Assembly: GCA_035041965.1 (NCBI GenBank)
Contig: JAPYMA010001039.1
Coordinates: 83,575-147,574, forward strand
From: Anisakis pegreffii
Taxonomy: Eukaryota; Nematoda; Chromadorea; Rhabditida; Anisakidae
Direction: 5' to 3'
DNA: 64,000 bases
Numbering within the stretch: position 1 is the stretch's first letter; the number at the start of each line of letters is the position of its first letter. The position numbers were made by a program, and so were the translations under genes. The notes under the pieces were generated by a model, which saw only the letters and a program-made list of their open reading frames with translations, searched no databases and was not told where the DNA came from. Of the stretch, positions 11,801-26,500 are shown in pieces.

Positions 11801-14469
11801 AAAATGCTTTGCTGCAAGCAGAGTGGTCAGCAGTGAAGTGTCTTGCTGTATTTGTTCAAGCTAATCAGTCGTTCACTTCACTCTTATCACAGCTCTCTTA
11901 TCAAGTCAGTATCAACAATTGATTGCTAAATGTGTTGCAAGCAAATAATGAGTTGTATCGATACTGCTTATGTTAACACATCAACTCTACTAACAACAAA
12001 CACTCCTGAGATCCTATTTTTTCGTGACTTCTATGGTGATTCCACTAGGTTTTCTTCACAACCGGAATGAATATTTGCGTGTAAGAATATGAGTTACAAT
12101 AACTGTGAATGATAAACTTTATTTATGATTGAAGAAGCAATAACTACAAGCAGCAGCAGCAGCAGATCAGCGAACAGTTTGTTGTTCATATGCAAAACAT
12201 CGACACGGCAATCTAAACACCATCCTCCTCCATCCATCCTTGTGGCTGCGTTCTTCTCATTCAATGTAGGCGTGGTGCTATGCGTGCGATTGCAGATTCA
12301 ATTGTAGACCGCCTTCGTTCACATCCATCCTCTCAAGCGAACGAACGTCTTTCTTCTCGTGCAGCCACCTTCTTCCTGTCTTCAAAGAACGTATTCCTTT
12401 ACTATCCACCTTTGTTAAACACTCATTTCTCATCATTCAATTACAGTTTCCTTTCATTGCGATTATTCTCAATCGAAAATCTCATTCCATTTTAATTCAT
12501 TTCCTTCATTAAAATAAATTCCATTTTGAGATGTTTTCATATTGAGAATGATTTGTATTACTATGTAAAATATTGTCAGTTGAACAATTTCTATGAATGA
12601 CAGAAAGATAAACTGAATTGATTCATATCGTACTTATTCGATTCGTTTGATCTGATTACGTGCTTTGATGGGATCTATCCACTGGTCCCATATTCTCTCA
12701 AGACTTCTTGTCTTTAAATGAACGTCAAAAACATAATTTTCGAATTAATCGAACTCTTTGAATTATCTGCCTATGATTCATGAAACTTCATTTCCAAACC
12801 ATTCGTTCGATTTATCCACGAGCAATCCGTTCTTTCATGAACGATGAAGCTCTCACTGGATCATCAGTTCATCCAGTCAATTTAGGTCTCTACTTAGATC
12901 GGAATCGAATCGAAGACCATAATCTCATAGTACCTTTTATTTTAATGGAGAGTGGTGGTGAATGAGATGAAAAATGAATGTGTTTTTCAATAAGGGAGTG
13001 TTCAAAATAAATCATTTGCTGTGAATCTGTTGTCGACATTCAGTAACGCTGATTACCAGATTACTATCTAAATTCACTCCTTTCAAATATATCACAAACT
13101 TATCGCTCTCATTTACCATAAATCACAATTCACTTTATCAAATGTGGCAGATTAATAGCACTTGAATATTCATCGACTCTCAAACAATCTCAAGCACAGC
13201 AATTTTTGACTTTCTAAATTTGATGCTCATCAACTTTCATCACGACCAGTTTGCACTAATTTCGGCTCATTTACTCATCGAAATGCCGAATGAAAAGCGA
13301 TTAACGCCATGTATCAACTGCAATCTGATCATACTTGACGTTCACCACTTCTCAAAATTCACCTGCAAACCAGCTCAATAACGTCAGCAGTTTGTTCTTC
13401 TCTAATCACTCTTCAGCCTTCGGTTTATTAATCGAATATTTATTGCATGATAGATATGTGTTTTTTGCATCGTATTACACCAGCGGTAATTATTGTTGTG
13501 ATTAATAGCAACACTTTATGAAAACGTTTTAATACAGTATTCGTCAACGTCGATGTTTTTTGCGATCTCGAAAAAATTTATTACGAAATGCTTTCGTGTG
13601 ACTGTTTGATGGATTCGCATCGTGTTTGCAGTGTCGAATAACAATAACATTGAGTGCTTTAATATATCTTGTACAGTCATCTCCATGTATTTTGTTGTCA
13701 TTACAATGATACAAAACAGTTTCATCACCAATAACGTAATTAACGCCGTCTAATCCCTCTCATTAACCAACGATCATCTTCTACACTATATACTACCTTT
13801 GTGCGCATTAATCATTCTGATAGTCAATAATATAGTGAAGAGTTCTTAAAGAGGGATGATCAAAAAACGAGCTATAATGAGATTGATAATACTAATAATA
13901 ATAATAGGATATGGAGGACTTACGCAGTTGATCCTCTCTTTATCCTATTAGAACTTTCATCATTCCCGCTTCGAAATATATATCTAACCAATCTATTGAA
14001 TATATGCTAAATTACCTGTTGACTTTGTATTCTACTTAAATTTGGATGTTTGAGAAACGAGCAAAACTGCTTGTGAATGACTTTTATTGTTCATTTCCAT
14101 TCTTCTTAAGTTACCAGCTCGCTTTATTATCATTTATACCATTGGCAAATCCATTTCCTGATATCACCTCAATTAATGAACTCATTCATACACCGTAATG
14201 TGCAATTAAAAAAGTGTTTGAATAAGGCAGACTTTTACCTAAATAAACTCACTCCTTTGTCGTTTTCATTCGACATATGAAATGCAATGATTTATTTGTT
14301 TGATTTCTAAAATATTTTTATTTTTCAGAACGTTGAAATTTTTGCAAAGTAAGACTACCGGAGCGTGATCGATGTATTTGTGAACGTCACATCGCTTTCG
14401 AATCACTCATTCCGTATAAATTGAATTGAATTCTGCAACTAATTAATTATTATAAACGAACAAAGCGAA

Positions 14470-14566
14470 ATGATTCGATTAAGGAGTAGTCGAGAATTAT
14501 TATTGTTATCACTGCTGATAACTCTTATTCTCAGTTCTGCAAATGCAACTTTGACGACTTTAAGAG
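14470..14566 (+). CDS. Notch: Notch exon 1: start codon and signal peptide
   Basis: The ATG at 14470 opens a basic N-terminus (MIRLRSSRE) followed by a Leu/Ile-rich core and a likely cleavage after SSANA (about residue 26). The exon must end at AAGAG|GTTCGT (14566, phase 1). Joined to the exon at 15344 this restores GGC and runs directly into the first EGF cysteine, which fixes both the start and the donor. Reading on past the donor would give a stop at 14721 and no EGF. Confidence 0.8.
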
Positions 14567-17500
14567 GTTCGTTTCAAAACATTTTTTTGCCAGCATTTTA
14601 TCAACGATTCAAGGGGAGCGTGAGTGAAAATCCTTTTCCACTCACAAAATATTTCAGAGGACATTTTCACTTGGATTTTCAAAACAAATTTCGTCAACAA
14701 AAACATAAAGCGGGTGGTTGATCTTATTTTGGTTTTTGAAAAAATAACTATAAGACTTACAATTGGTAACTGATGCTTAAGAGCTGATTTTTGGTGGGGA
14801 ATGGGAGGCGCCGTTAATTTATGCCATTTTTTTCACTAAAGACTTAGGTGCTGCTTATCATTGTCGTCAATCACACTAAACTTACTGAGTGCTAAATTGA
14901 ATTTATGATAAGAATGCGCTTGTGGCGGTGAACAATCCTCCAAAACATCACCTACTTTACGATGAATCAAAACAACACTTTGATAAATATTCCGAATTGA
15001 ATCAATCTGCAGATGCGAACGAAATAAGTGCTGATAATAAGTCCAAGTACTTTACCCCAAACAACCACAGATCCAAAATGCTCTTAAAAGCTCACCGTAT
15101 TCCCATGATAGGCTTGTTCATAATGCTCCTTTAATGAAATGCCAAAGTCGTTATTCACATTCACTGATAGTATTGTGGATGAATTTGTGGAGGAATAATG
15201 ATGCTGCTCAAGAACAAAATTAGGGCCTTTCTAGAATATTCGAGCAAGTTTGATAAAATTAGAGCAATATGATTTGAAGCCGATCGTTAATGCATTCAGT
15301 TTGACGACTATTACACTGGTAATCGAAATAAACTTTCATTCAGGTGGTTGTAGTGCATCGTCGTGTCGTAACGGTGGTCACTGTGTGCAAATCACGAATA
15401 ACGCATTCAGATGCATGTTAGTCGCTTATTTTATCATCGCTTTTGCTCATGCTAACGATAAGATAAACATCCATTCTGCTAACAGTTTTGATTGATCGCT
15501 AATTTATTTGATCATCGATTCATTCTTACATCTCCGCTCATCACAAATGCATTTAAATACATCTCGAAATTGAACTGGCTTACAGTCTGGCTTAAGCCTT
15601 GTTCGACTGAACAATTCATACCAACGTATTATCATGCATTCAATAACCGTGTTATGCATCAAATGTTTATTGATCGATTAGAGAGTTTCTGTAATCACCA
15701 CGTGAACGTGATCTCAATTACTTTACTGTATCTTCATTACTCATTCATTATTGACTGTTTGAGGCAGTATTTGAACGATTAATTGTGCAGCGATTGAGAT
15801 AACCGATCGAAGTCTTTTCAGAATAGTTCAGAGTTATTGAAAAGAAAAGTAAAAAGTCGAAAGGTTGTCTTAAGAACAATTATATTGGAATGATAAGATG
15901 AGTGAATGACGTAAAGAACAGTTGATGATAAGATGTTTGTGTAGATAGGCATTGACCGCGATCAGTTGTGTGTTTGTATGTGAAACGAAAGGTCGAAACA
16001 TTCCCATGCAATAATCATAATTGTTCTTATCTGCACCTTCATTCACTCATTACCTTCCTCTTCCCAAAAGCAAACAACCATCCTATTTACGATACCACTC
16101 ATACCCACAATAATTACAACATATTTACATCAACATTCATCGTGTATCTATCCTCGCATCTACATACTAATCATCATAATAAAAACATAAACGCACGCTT
16201 CTCAGAATACGCTTCTCAAAATCATAATAAACCAGGCACCAATCTCAACTGAATACCAATAATAAATGCTAATTTCTAACATTTCGTGTTCGCAAATACG
16301 CACCAAGTAAAGTATTACATCTATCAAGTAGCTGTCCTCTTACTGCATTTCATCAAACTTTACAAAACATCTTGTCGTTCATTTATGACTCTATCGTAGT
16401 CTTCTTTAAAAATTCTTAACGAAATGAAGAAAGGTTTATGAGAAAATGAAACAGAGAAATGATTTGCATGAAACATTCGATTTGTTCCATTAGATCATAT
16501 CTGATGAACCAATTGATCATGCATAATAATGCTCTTACTGTAGATGACGTTATGAAAGTGGAGCAAATTGAATGATATTCCGCACCACATCTCGTGAGTG
16601 TTCATGGATACAAACATATTTTCATCAATAAAAATATCGATATTTTCCTACGAGCTATTTGCCGATTTGCAATACTGATTAGTACTTCCTAAGTTAGAGT
16701 AGTTCCAGGATGTGATCAATTCAGAATACAAAATCACCACATATTGTGCGATGATCAGGAAGTAATTATTTGCAATGCTAACTGCAAAATGGCAGTGCTA
16801 TTGATATAATGATATCGTTATGATTGAATTGCTGCGTTATCCTCGCAACTCATCACTTAAAAACAACAAATTGTTCCATTTATCAGAGTGCTTATCGCGC
16901 TCTGAAATATTCCAAATGCACTCACTTTTTAACGCTTCTGAATAAGTTTTAGGCGTTGATGCCAATTGCTCAGTCTCTTTTCCAGAATGCTGAGTAATTG
17001 AGTAATCTTCATAGAATACTGAGTAATTGTATTGCATTGAACAATAGTAATATCAACGTTTTTTGATTGAACTGAATTTTTCGTCGATTCCTGATCGGTT
17101 TCCTGCGATGATTGCAGTTGTGCAATTGCTTCTACGATAGCTTCGTTTCACAACTCTGTGCAAATGCAAGAGAACAGTAAAGTTGTAAATTTTTTTTGAC
17201 ATCTTAACAAAATAACGAATGATGATTAAAAAGGACGCATCACATAGACCGAAACAGCCCAGCAGCTGATCAAGAATCGATAAAAAACACTTCAGTCAGA
17301 CATTTCATGCGACATGCTCATAAGTGAAAATACTGCTGTGATGAATGCAAATGAAACTCTAACTCGGGTGAAGAACGATGATACACTAAAATAAAACAGA
17401 TTGCATGTTTGGAATCAACGCAGAGAACTGATTCAAGACGAATTTTAAAAATTCTGATTTGTAAGAAATTTTCAAATTTGATTACACAGTGTTGCCGATG

Positions 17501-20500
17501 TTCAGTGATGATTCCTGCCGAGCAGCTTCTGAGTTGATAGAGAGAAAATATAAAATTGATGGATTCTGTTGACTTACGACGTTTTGTTGTCATTCTTCGC
17601 AACATTCATTCTTTAAAAAAAGCTTTTTTTTCAATGATCGCAACTTATATCGAGTCTGAGAATTTGTCTGAATTCGCGAATCGTTGATGAATCAAGTTTC
17701 TTAGTGGAAATGTTCAGTGTAAGAAATTGAAATTAATTGAATTCAATCTGAAAATTTCATCATTTATCATTATTCTTTTGTTGCAGTTTTGTTTTTTTAC
17801 GATATCATTATTCTAAATACTTCTCTATTTGAGCATATTCACTTGCAATTAATTATAATTGTTTCAATTAATAATGTTTCTTCAAAATTTATATTCTGTT
17901 CGCGTCTGTTGCGAGTGGAATGTTCCTATTGCACAGTGCTGCTCTGATTGATGATAGTTTTCGTATCGTGCAAGCGCTTATGATTTGGACATATGAATCG
18001 TTGTTGGTTGTAATTTTCGAAAATATTCGCCTACCAGACTTCAAACTTTGAAATGAACACTTTCTCTCGCCCTAATAAAACCGGGATATCTGTGCGAGGT
18101 GAAGCAGGGGAATCCTTTGAGAAGATAAAGAAAATATCTCAGTTTACACTCATTTCATTAGTAAAAAATTCACCGTGACCAATGAATCTCACACATGAGA
18201 ACAATTGTCAGGTTTTTGCTGAACTTTATAGCATAAGCTGTAGTGTATAGCTGCTTAGTAGCTAAAAATTTGAGTATCAGTCAGATGCGCAAATCTCTGC
18301 CTTAACGAAGTGAGCCACCAAACTTAGTGCTCATTTGTGACGATCAAACATTACGCATTATTAACGTTTGACCTTTATTTTTCATTGAATCACTGAGTGC
18401 AGTATTAGCTAATCCTCTTTCTTCAGCACGTTTCACTTCCGTCTATCAAAATAAACAAACAAAAAGTTGCTTTGATCGTGAAATAGGCAAATGATTAATC
18501 GCTTGTTATGATTGCATGCTACGGTTGTTCACAACCAAACATACTGTAGATATTGTAGCATTTGAAAATGGTTCATGAATATTTGGTTCATGCAGACAGA
18601 TCATAAACTGAATTCACTGATTCAAATTCTATTCCGTTCAACGAATCAATCGATGCAGCCGAATCTTTGTTAATCTGATAATCGTTCAATAACGAGTCTT
18701 TTAAGTTGGAACTTAGCATGTCGGTATGATTTGAGTTAGCAAATTAGCGGTAACATATTGCGATCTGCAGTTGTATGGAATCCAGATGAAAATAAATGCA
18801 ACTAGATTGATCAATGTGCGCGTTGATGTGCGTTTGCGCTACTATGAAGTAGCAGTATATAGCTCTTTTTTTTAGAGACGCAAACACCTAATCTTTGTAG
18901 TCGACGAAAACATTTCATACACACAATGTGTTGGACTAGTGCAGTTAAGGCTTCAAACTGTGATGTATCGCCATTTATATGAGCGTTTTGAAACAATATC
19001 GAACTGAAGTGGTCAGATGAATTGATATCAAAAACACATTACTTTGACTTTGTGATTGAAAGTGATGATTTATGAATCACTGTTGGATTATTGATGTTGT
19101 CGATTCCTTAAACTTTCATCGTCAAATGCTCTGGTAAGATCATTCTACCAGATGTACGCAATGAATTCTCCAATAACCGTTTTCTACTGTTATCAACTTT
19201 TTATTCACAATCCACTCTGCATATGGTCGTATAGATGCAAGTGCCAAGCATCATCGAATCGGACATGTCATCATTAAAACAAACAAAATAACATTAAAAC
19301 AAAATAACTGTCTTCATTGATAAGCTGCCACTAAAAAGCTTTAGTGGCAAAAGTTTGATGAGTAAAAAGGAGAATAAATAAGAAGACGCGATTTGATAAG
19401 GAACACAGTTGATATCTGAGCATTTTTAAGGTGAATCAAAGTATACTAATTTTTGGTTGATAAGTATTCGATAAGTATAAGTAGAATTTGATAAGAATAA
19501 AATAGCTAATTTTATACTTATCAAATTCACATTTGAACTTCCATACGTCTAATGATGATCACATTGAGCGATGAACGGAAAAAAATTTTCTATCAGCGAA
19601 CAACGAAAAATCAGCGGACGAAAAATAGTCAGTAATTTTGAAATTCACGTTATCAGAAACGAGCTTTTATTAGTGGACTAATTCAGTGGTATTAATTCAA
19701 GAAAAAAAAAGCCACCATTCGAGCGCATGAAATTTTATGCTGATTATGAGTGGGGACAACATGTTGCTTCATGATCACATACTTTGGCAACTTTCAATTT
19801 CATTGGTGACTTTTTCTGTCACTTATGATGGTATCATCATGAATATGGATTAATTTTATCGCTCTATTAATAATTTACGCAAAGTTATAAAATCAAATAT
19901 CAATAGACCCAATAATCAGTCTTCATCGCTTGTCTTATTGAGTTATATATTTGATGCATTTCTCTTGATTTCTTCGAGTATATCATTGCATTTCAATTAT
20001 AAGTGATTCGCAAACAATTTCATTAGAGTTGTTTTGAAGCAGTGATAATTTTGCAAAAAAAGAGTTACAGTTTTAAAAAGAAAAGAAGATATTTAGTGAG
20101 TTTAACTGAAATGAAACAAACGCATATGAAATAGGTGAATAATGCAATTGATTCTGCAGATGTGAACAAGGATTCAGTGGTGAACGATGTGAGAATCGAT
20201 GCAATTGTTTGAATGGTGGCGAGTGCTTCAATCGTGAATCACTCTCAATTTGCATTTGTCCTATCGGTACGTTGATTTAATTAATTTATCACTTCACGAG
20301 CATATTTTAATCACTTCGTACAGTCGATTAGCTTACAAACACAATGCAGTACTGATACTCATTAGAAGTTCGTCATATTCTCATTTAACAACTGCCGTCG
20401 TTCTCATCAACCATTCTGTTTGCATTTTAATATGTTTTCAAATCAACTGTGCATTTTCATCTCATCGAATTGAATCACCAGTCGTTTTGAATTAGCCATT

Positions 20501-23500
20501 CCTCCAGCTTATTTCCTATGATCTCAGCTGATCAAACTTTTATTGGCAGTCACCAGCATTGGAGTATGACTGAACTAGCTGACACACTGATTGTTAGGTT
20601 GCATTGGAGGTATCTTTTCTTCATCAAAAATCGATGCGTACTTGAACGGACGTTATATGTAGGTTACTAATACGAGTAATATGTTGCATTTGGTGTTGAT
20701 GCACGAAGCGTGTAGTATTATAGCCTAATATAAATAAATATATGGTTTGTTGGGGATTATTGATACGTTTGTGATAGGGAATAAATGGATAGATAGGTGT
20801 GTGTGTGATGTTTATTGTATAAGATGTTTTGTAGAGCACAATCAAGCAGCACATGCATACATCGTGCACATATTCATCACATCATTGCATCGTCAATTAT
20901 TTATGCGCATATAAACAACAACAATGTTGAATGCTGTTGCTAATTCATCGCAAGTTTAATCCCATTTTATAAGTCAACGTAAAACACATTTGTTGATTGC
21001 CTCTATCTTCTCACTACGTGAAAATGATTAGACAGTATCAACGACGCTAAACTGTACTTGAAAAGAAAATACAAATGACTACTCTGGAAGCTTAGAGTAA
21101 CTTGTGGGCAGAGTGTAGCAGTATTTCGATTGGAAATCATGAAGGCAGTGTATTAGTGTTTGATGGATCATTGTGAGTTGCATCGTTATTCTGAAGTGTC
21201 TCGAGAATGCTTTGAGATTTGAGAGAAGAGCCATCGTCGTGCTCTGTTCCCACAACGGAAAGGAACCGTGAAAGTGATCGACTAACATTAAGCTCTAGCA
21301 GAAAATAGAATCGACACAAGCAAGTATCGAATTTCAAACAATAATCCTCGAATGAACGTATTATTTGTTGATGAACATATTGTTCTAGGTTATTGTACAA
21401 AACAATTTTATAGCTAAAGAGTAATGCACGCTGCCATATCAATTAGATACTCACTAATTCATTGCCAACAGTCTCTTTCTATTTTCGGAAATAGATGCAT
21501 CGTTGGTTATTTGATGCTTACGATTGCTATCTCTAGGTATTGCATGAATAAAATTTTCATTCAGTTATATGAGCGCATCGTTTTTCGTCTCATCAATGTG
21601 CGGTTCATAATCAAAGAGAAGTAGTTGATTGTGCAATATGAATAATTTCTGGGAGAGAATTTGAAAGAACGAGTAATTAAAGGAGGTAATAGTTTCGCTG
21701 AGGGGTTCGCAAGCTAGTTATCTCAGTCAATTACTGCAGTAATAAGGTATTGCAATTTCTGACACTTTTGTTCTCTATTTGGTTGCATGAGATCACAAGT
21801 GTTGCGATAATAGATAGGAAGTTTCTTGCAGCTTTTGACGATCGACTCAAAGAGACACTGTGCTTGTTGTCTTTTAGAAGTTTGAGAATATCACGCAATT
21901 AGTAGCATTTTGTTGGTTAATTGCAACACTGAATTAATTGTTTTAATAGATTCAGTCATAAAGTTCTCTGGGTACTGTTAAAGGAACGAAAAGCTTATGT
22001 AATACTGAAACTGATTTGAAGTTGTTCTCATTTAAGATGCAATACACTTGTCGTGTAATTACGGTTTATTTTTGTGAGTGTGCAATTCATGATAATATCA
22101 CAACATCGATGCACTTACACACAATACCAATCGAATAATTCTCACAAATGAACGGACATATTACGGTAGAGGGATTGAAGTTGATTGAAGTGACCGACCG
22201 AAGGAAGGAGAGAAGTGGATTTGGAGGGGATGGTGAGGGTGGTAGGTGCGTGATTAATGTTGTCGTATTTTACTTCTGATGATAGATTATTTTCGTGTTG
22301 GCGTCAGATGTGTGTTTGTGCGTCCTTGAAGCTGGAATTGAGGTGTTTGTTGTTATTTTTTGTGCTGTGATCAAAATCTTTTGCTGAGATTTGGGAAATT
22401 AATAAATCTTATGAGAGTCATTTCGAAAAAGTTGGCGGGTTTGCTGGATTCATTTCAAACATAACAGCAACAACAACAAATAATAATAATCACAATAGTG
22501 ATAGTAGTATTAACAGTGACAATAATAATAATGAAAATAATGACGGTAATAATATGTAATAATAACGAATACTTATGTTAATCCATTGTACATTTTTTAT
22601 GTGCAATGAAATGTTAAAAAATAATCAAAATAAGAGGCATGCGAATATGAGTACGATATACCATTGTGATCATCGGATCCTGTTGATACATCGCACAAAT
22701 CCGCTCTAAACAACACCTAATGCTAATTGACAAACACATGCCACCAACTCCATCATCAACTCACTGAGCATTACTTATATTCGTCTCTTCGAGTCGCATC
22801 CACTCAAAGCTGCAGCCATACGCAAATAAATTACTTCTTGATTTGATGTACGAACGCAGTGACATAATTGCTTCATCAATCGTTACTTCGCAACTGTTTA
22901 CAATATTGCTTTTCCCGCCACTACATCTATTGTGTGAAAATTAATTCGAAAATTGAGTTGATGATCATAAAAATGGGAATGGTTCGTTGAGAAGCTAATA
23001 TGTGTACTATTATATTTGCATAACAAAAAGCTTCCATCGCAGCTGTAAGCTTCCATTATGAAACGTCAATTTGCCAGTACATTTCATCACAGACGTTTAA
23101 TTCGGCAAGGTGGAGCATATAGTAAGGGAAAAGAAATCTGAAAGGTATTGTAAAACCGTCAAAAAACTGAAGGTATCTGAGCGACAACTTCGTGGAAATG
23201 ATTTGTTTTGATGAATGATACCGAAAATGTTAAGGTTTCAATGGGACAAGATGTGAAACTCGACAGCCGAGCATATGTGATACGAAGCCATGTGGCATCA
23301 ACGGTGAATGTCATCTGACAAAGTCAACGCACGACTTCCGTTGTGAATGTCATACGGGTTATGCAGGTATGCTTCTTCTTCCATCTTTCTAACTTGATAT
23401 TTGCTGCTTTTTTTTCAAATTGCACATTGATATTCGACCCTATCGGCGTTATATTTCATATGCTACAGTGAGTGTGTATTGGAATTTTATGACAATTAAC

Positions 23501-26500
23501 AATGCATGTTATACATCATCATTATCATCGTGTAGTTTTGATGAGAAAAGTCTTTGAAAAATCGGTAATTATTTAATTTTTTCCTCTGAAGTGGGTGGCA
23601 TCATCAAAATGAGATATAAATGCTTTGAATGCACCGAATTTGATGTGAATCAATCAAAGGGATGTAACTCGATGCCGAAACATCTAAATTATCCCATGCA
23701 CACACACGCAGCTGTCTGTCACTTCTGCCTCTGCTTTCACATCGACCATACACACGAATTTCACGCCTAATTGCTTTGTGAATGATTCGTTTCGTTTAAT
23801 TTCTTCTTCGAGTCATCATTTGATCATTGTCTCAACTCATATCTTTCGCATAACCAATTCTTCACTCTATCTTTACCGTATACACTTCAAAGTCGTTCAT
23901 TTTCACATTACCTCTAAAATTGATCAGCTTGAGGGCCATCATCAATCCATGTTTCATGTCAGTCTCACTTCACATTAATGTCTCCTCCTTGAAATGGAAT
24001 TATGACATAAAACTGCACATTTAAAAGTATGATATCACTCTCAGTTCATCCATTCATTGGTTGAGGATGAAAACTTCGATGTGAACAGAACTTTGGAAAA
24101 TGTTATCGGCACGATGGAATGAACCACAAAGAGTCATTTGTCATGTAGGAAAAGTGTGATGAAACTCTCCTTTTCGATAACTTTTTTGTGCAGTGAATTT
24201 GCGCCGAACTGGAAGGAGTCCTCATTTGCACACTTTTTCGAGTGAATTTAGTCAGTTACAAAGCAATTTAGCAAATTCAAACAGTCATATATTCGTTATT
24301 TAGAATGTCTTTCTTCATCCATTCCAATAAGATAGACCCCACTGCAAAATATCACTTTGTTTAGCTGCTCTCTTTTTGCTATCATCACATTAAGAGAATG
24401 GTGCTTGAATTGCGCGTGATGGTGGAGTTTGGAACAATGAGTTGTTTGGGAATTATTCTTAAAAGTAGAGAAAATCATTCATCTAACGCCAAAAGAATGC
24501 ACTTCAAATTCAATCATCTTTTGTTCGATAAATTCAGCTATCAAAACAGAGTAATTCTGCAGTTTATTACGTTATCATCAGTCATGTACACATATTCAAA
24601 ACCAAATGAATAGAGTTGAAAGTCAAAAGATTTTTTTTTCGGTTTTGGTCTGTGTCAACCGAAATTCGGTTTCTCGAGAGCACCGACCGATCAGCCACCT
24701 TCGATTTCGGTCAGTAGCCATCGACCGAAAGTCGAAGGTTTCTTGACGACATCAACCTAACTCTCTGGTGAAGTGTTTTCATGAGCAGCTCAGTTGTGTG
24801 TAATTACAATGAGGCATATTCGGGTGAACTTATTTATTCAGTCGATATCAGAATCTATCGTTCATATTGTGACATAATTCTAATTAATTAGTTGAATTCA
24901 GCTGAAATTTGTTTATATTCATTAAGTTTCATCAGCGAAACTTATTTCTAAAGAATTATTCAAGTGAAAATTCAAGGAAGTGTGTTTATGGTGTGTAAAC
25001 GATAGGATTATTCGTTTTTTATTGCTATTAACATATGCCTTTTTGCGATCGAGGTGTCATTTTCACACCGATTGATTCCCACTGTTCACACCATTCAAGT
25101 ATCATAGTGCTTTACGACTTGACCCATATTATATGACTCGCTGTGACTGATATCTTCATATGGCTGGCCGGCTTGTCTTTGAGACATAGCAAAGCTATAA
25201 ACAAACCTCATTCTTAACATCCATATACACTGCGAACTCAGCATTGTGACAGTATTTGAAAACAAATTTTCGGACACCACTGGTTTTAGTAAGATATCGG
25301 ATTTAATCGTGATATAGCTAATTTTCGGGGCGACTATCTTGTCAAAGAACATATTTCTTCATAGAAGGAATGAGTGAGTGATTAATACAAGAGATGAATG
25401 CTCATCTTTCCAGACGTATACTCAGCGACCTTGAAAACTTATTGAACTGATTGAGACTGAATGAAGTGTTTCGTGCAATCGAGTCGCTTTACTGCTGTTT
25501 GCAATCTAACGAAGACGATAATAAATTAATTCGATTCAGAAAAGTAGTGATGAGATAATAGTGATGATATGTTTTTGATAGGATACAATGGAAAAGAACC
25601 ACTAGAATGTTTGAGACGAGTGAGAAGGATTATAAAAAGACGTATATTTTGGTTTGTAATTTGTTGAGAGCAACTGTATTGTTGTTGTTTCCATCGAACA
25701 CTAAAACACCGTTACTTACGAGATTCGATTCGTGATAATAATAAAACTATTGTAATAATAACAAAACTATTCGCTATTGTATTCGATGCCCAACCAAATC
25801 GTTTATGATCAATATGATATGCACCTATAAAATTTTATAGCCAGCAACAAATATCTGTCTTATTCTCTCTCCTACTTAATCCAATAACAATGGTTATAGT
25901 AATAAGCGTTTTACGTTTTACGTTAATTCATCCGATATTCATTACAAATGCATCGAGACATTGATCTTCATACGGACGGATTTGTTGACTCGTTGAGACG
26001 AGGTATTGAGGATGAGTGCTGAAAGATTTTGTAAGGATGGTGCGTAAATGCATCAGGGGTTCATTGAAATAATGAGTGTGTGGATGAGATCTGGGTGTTT
26101 ATGCAAATGATATATTCATAACTGTAAATTAGTATGATTGTTGATGGTGCGATTGCATTACAATACTCATTCTCTTCGATAACGCTAACAACACATGTGT
26201 TTGAATTGATCATGGCTATATGGTTGAGTGAGTGCGTGTGGGAAAGTGTTTAATTCGTTTGTTTGTTTGTCCACGACTCGATTCTCTTGAAGGCACTTTT
26301 GAAGAGACTGTGCATTTACGATGGTACTGCTGAATTCAGTTCAAGTGGTTTGCTTAGCTCTGAATAGTTTACGATCAACCAGCAACTTCAAACAATTGAT
26401 AACGATACTTAAGTAGATTAGGTGGTATCATGATGGAACGAGTTATTACGGAGCGTAATCCTTATGAACTGCTATGATCCGAGTTTGTTTTAGCATTCCA

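Larger units (their letters stand above)
5095..14469. other. non-coding upstream region of Notch, no supported gene
   Basis: About 9 kb without a recognisable gene. Hydrophobic open frames at 7384-7659 (plus) and 8615-8872 (minus) show no family motif and are at noise length. A 67-bp repeat pair (7052-7118, 8741-8807) and a short CAG run near 12,152 are present. The last few hundred bases before 14,470 presumably carry the Notch promoter and 5' UTR, possibly with an untranslated or trans-spliced leader junction at the TTTTTCAG ending near 14,329, but no promoter element is convincing. Confidence 0.5.
15417..20159 (+). other. Notch intron 2 (4.7 kb) with small hairpins
   Basis: A non-coding intron between the two halves of EGF module 1 (donor CAT|GTTAGT, acceptor CTGCAG). 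I find no nested gene on either strand. It holds two short perfect or near-perfect inverted repeats (19327-19348 and 19484-19528), listed separately. A C-rich, G-poor strip at about 16,010-16,250 gives a spurious His/Thr/Asn-rich frame. Confidence 0.7.

Noticed and set aside
15968..16252. 94-codon His/Thr/Asn-rich frame
   Set aside because: Low-complexity, G-poor strand composition inside a Notch intron; no splice or domain support.
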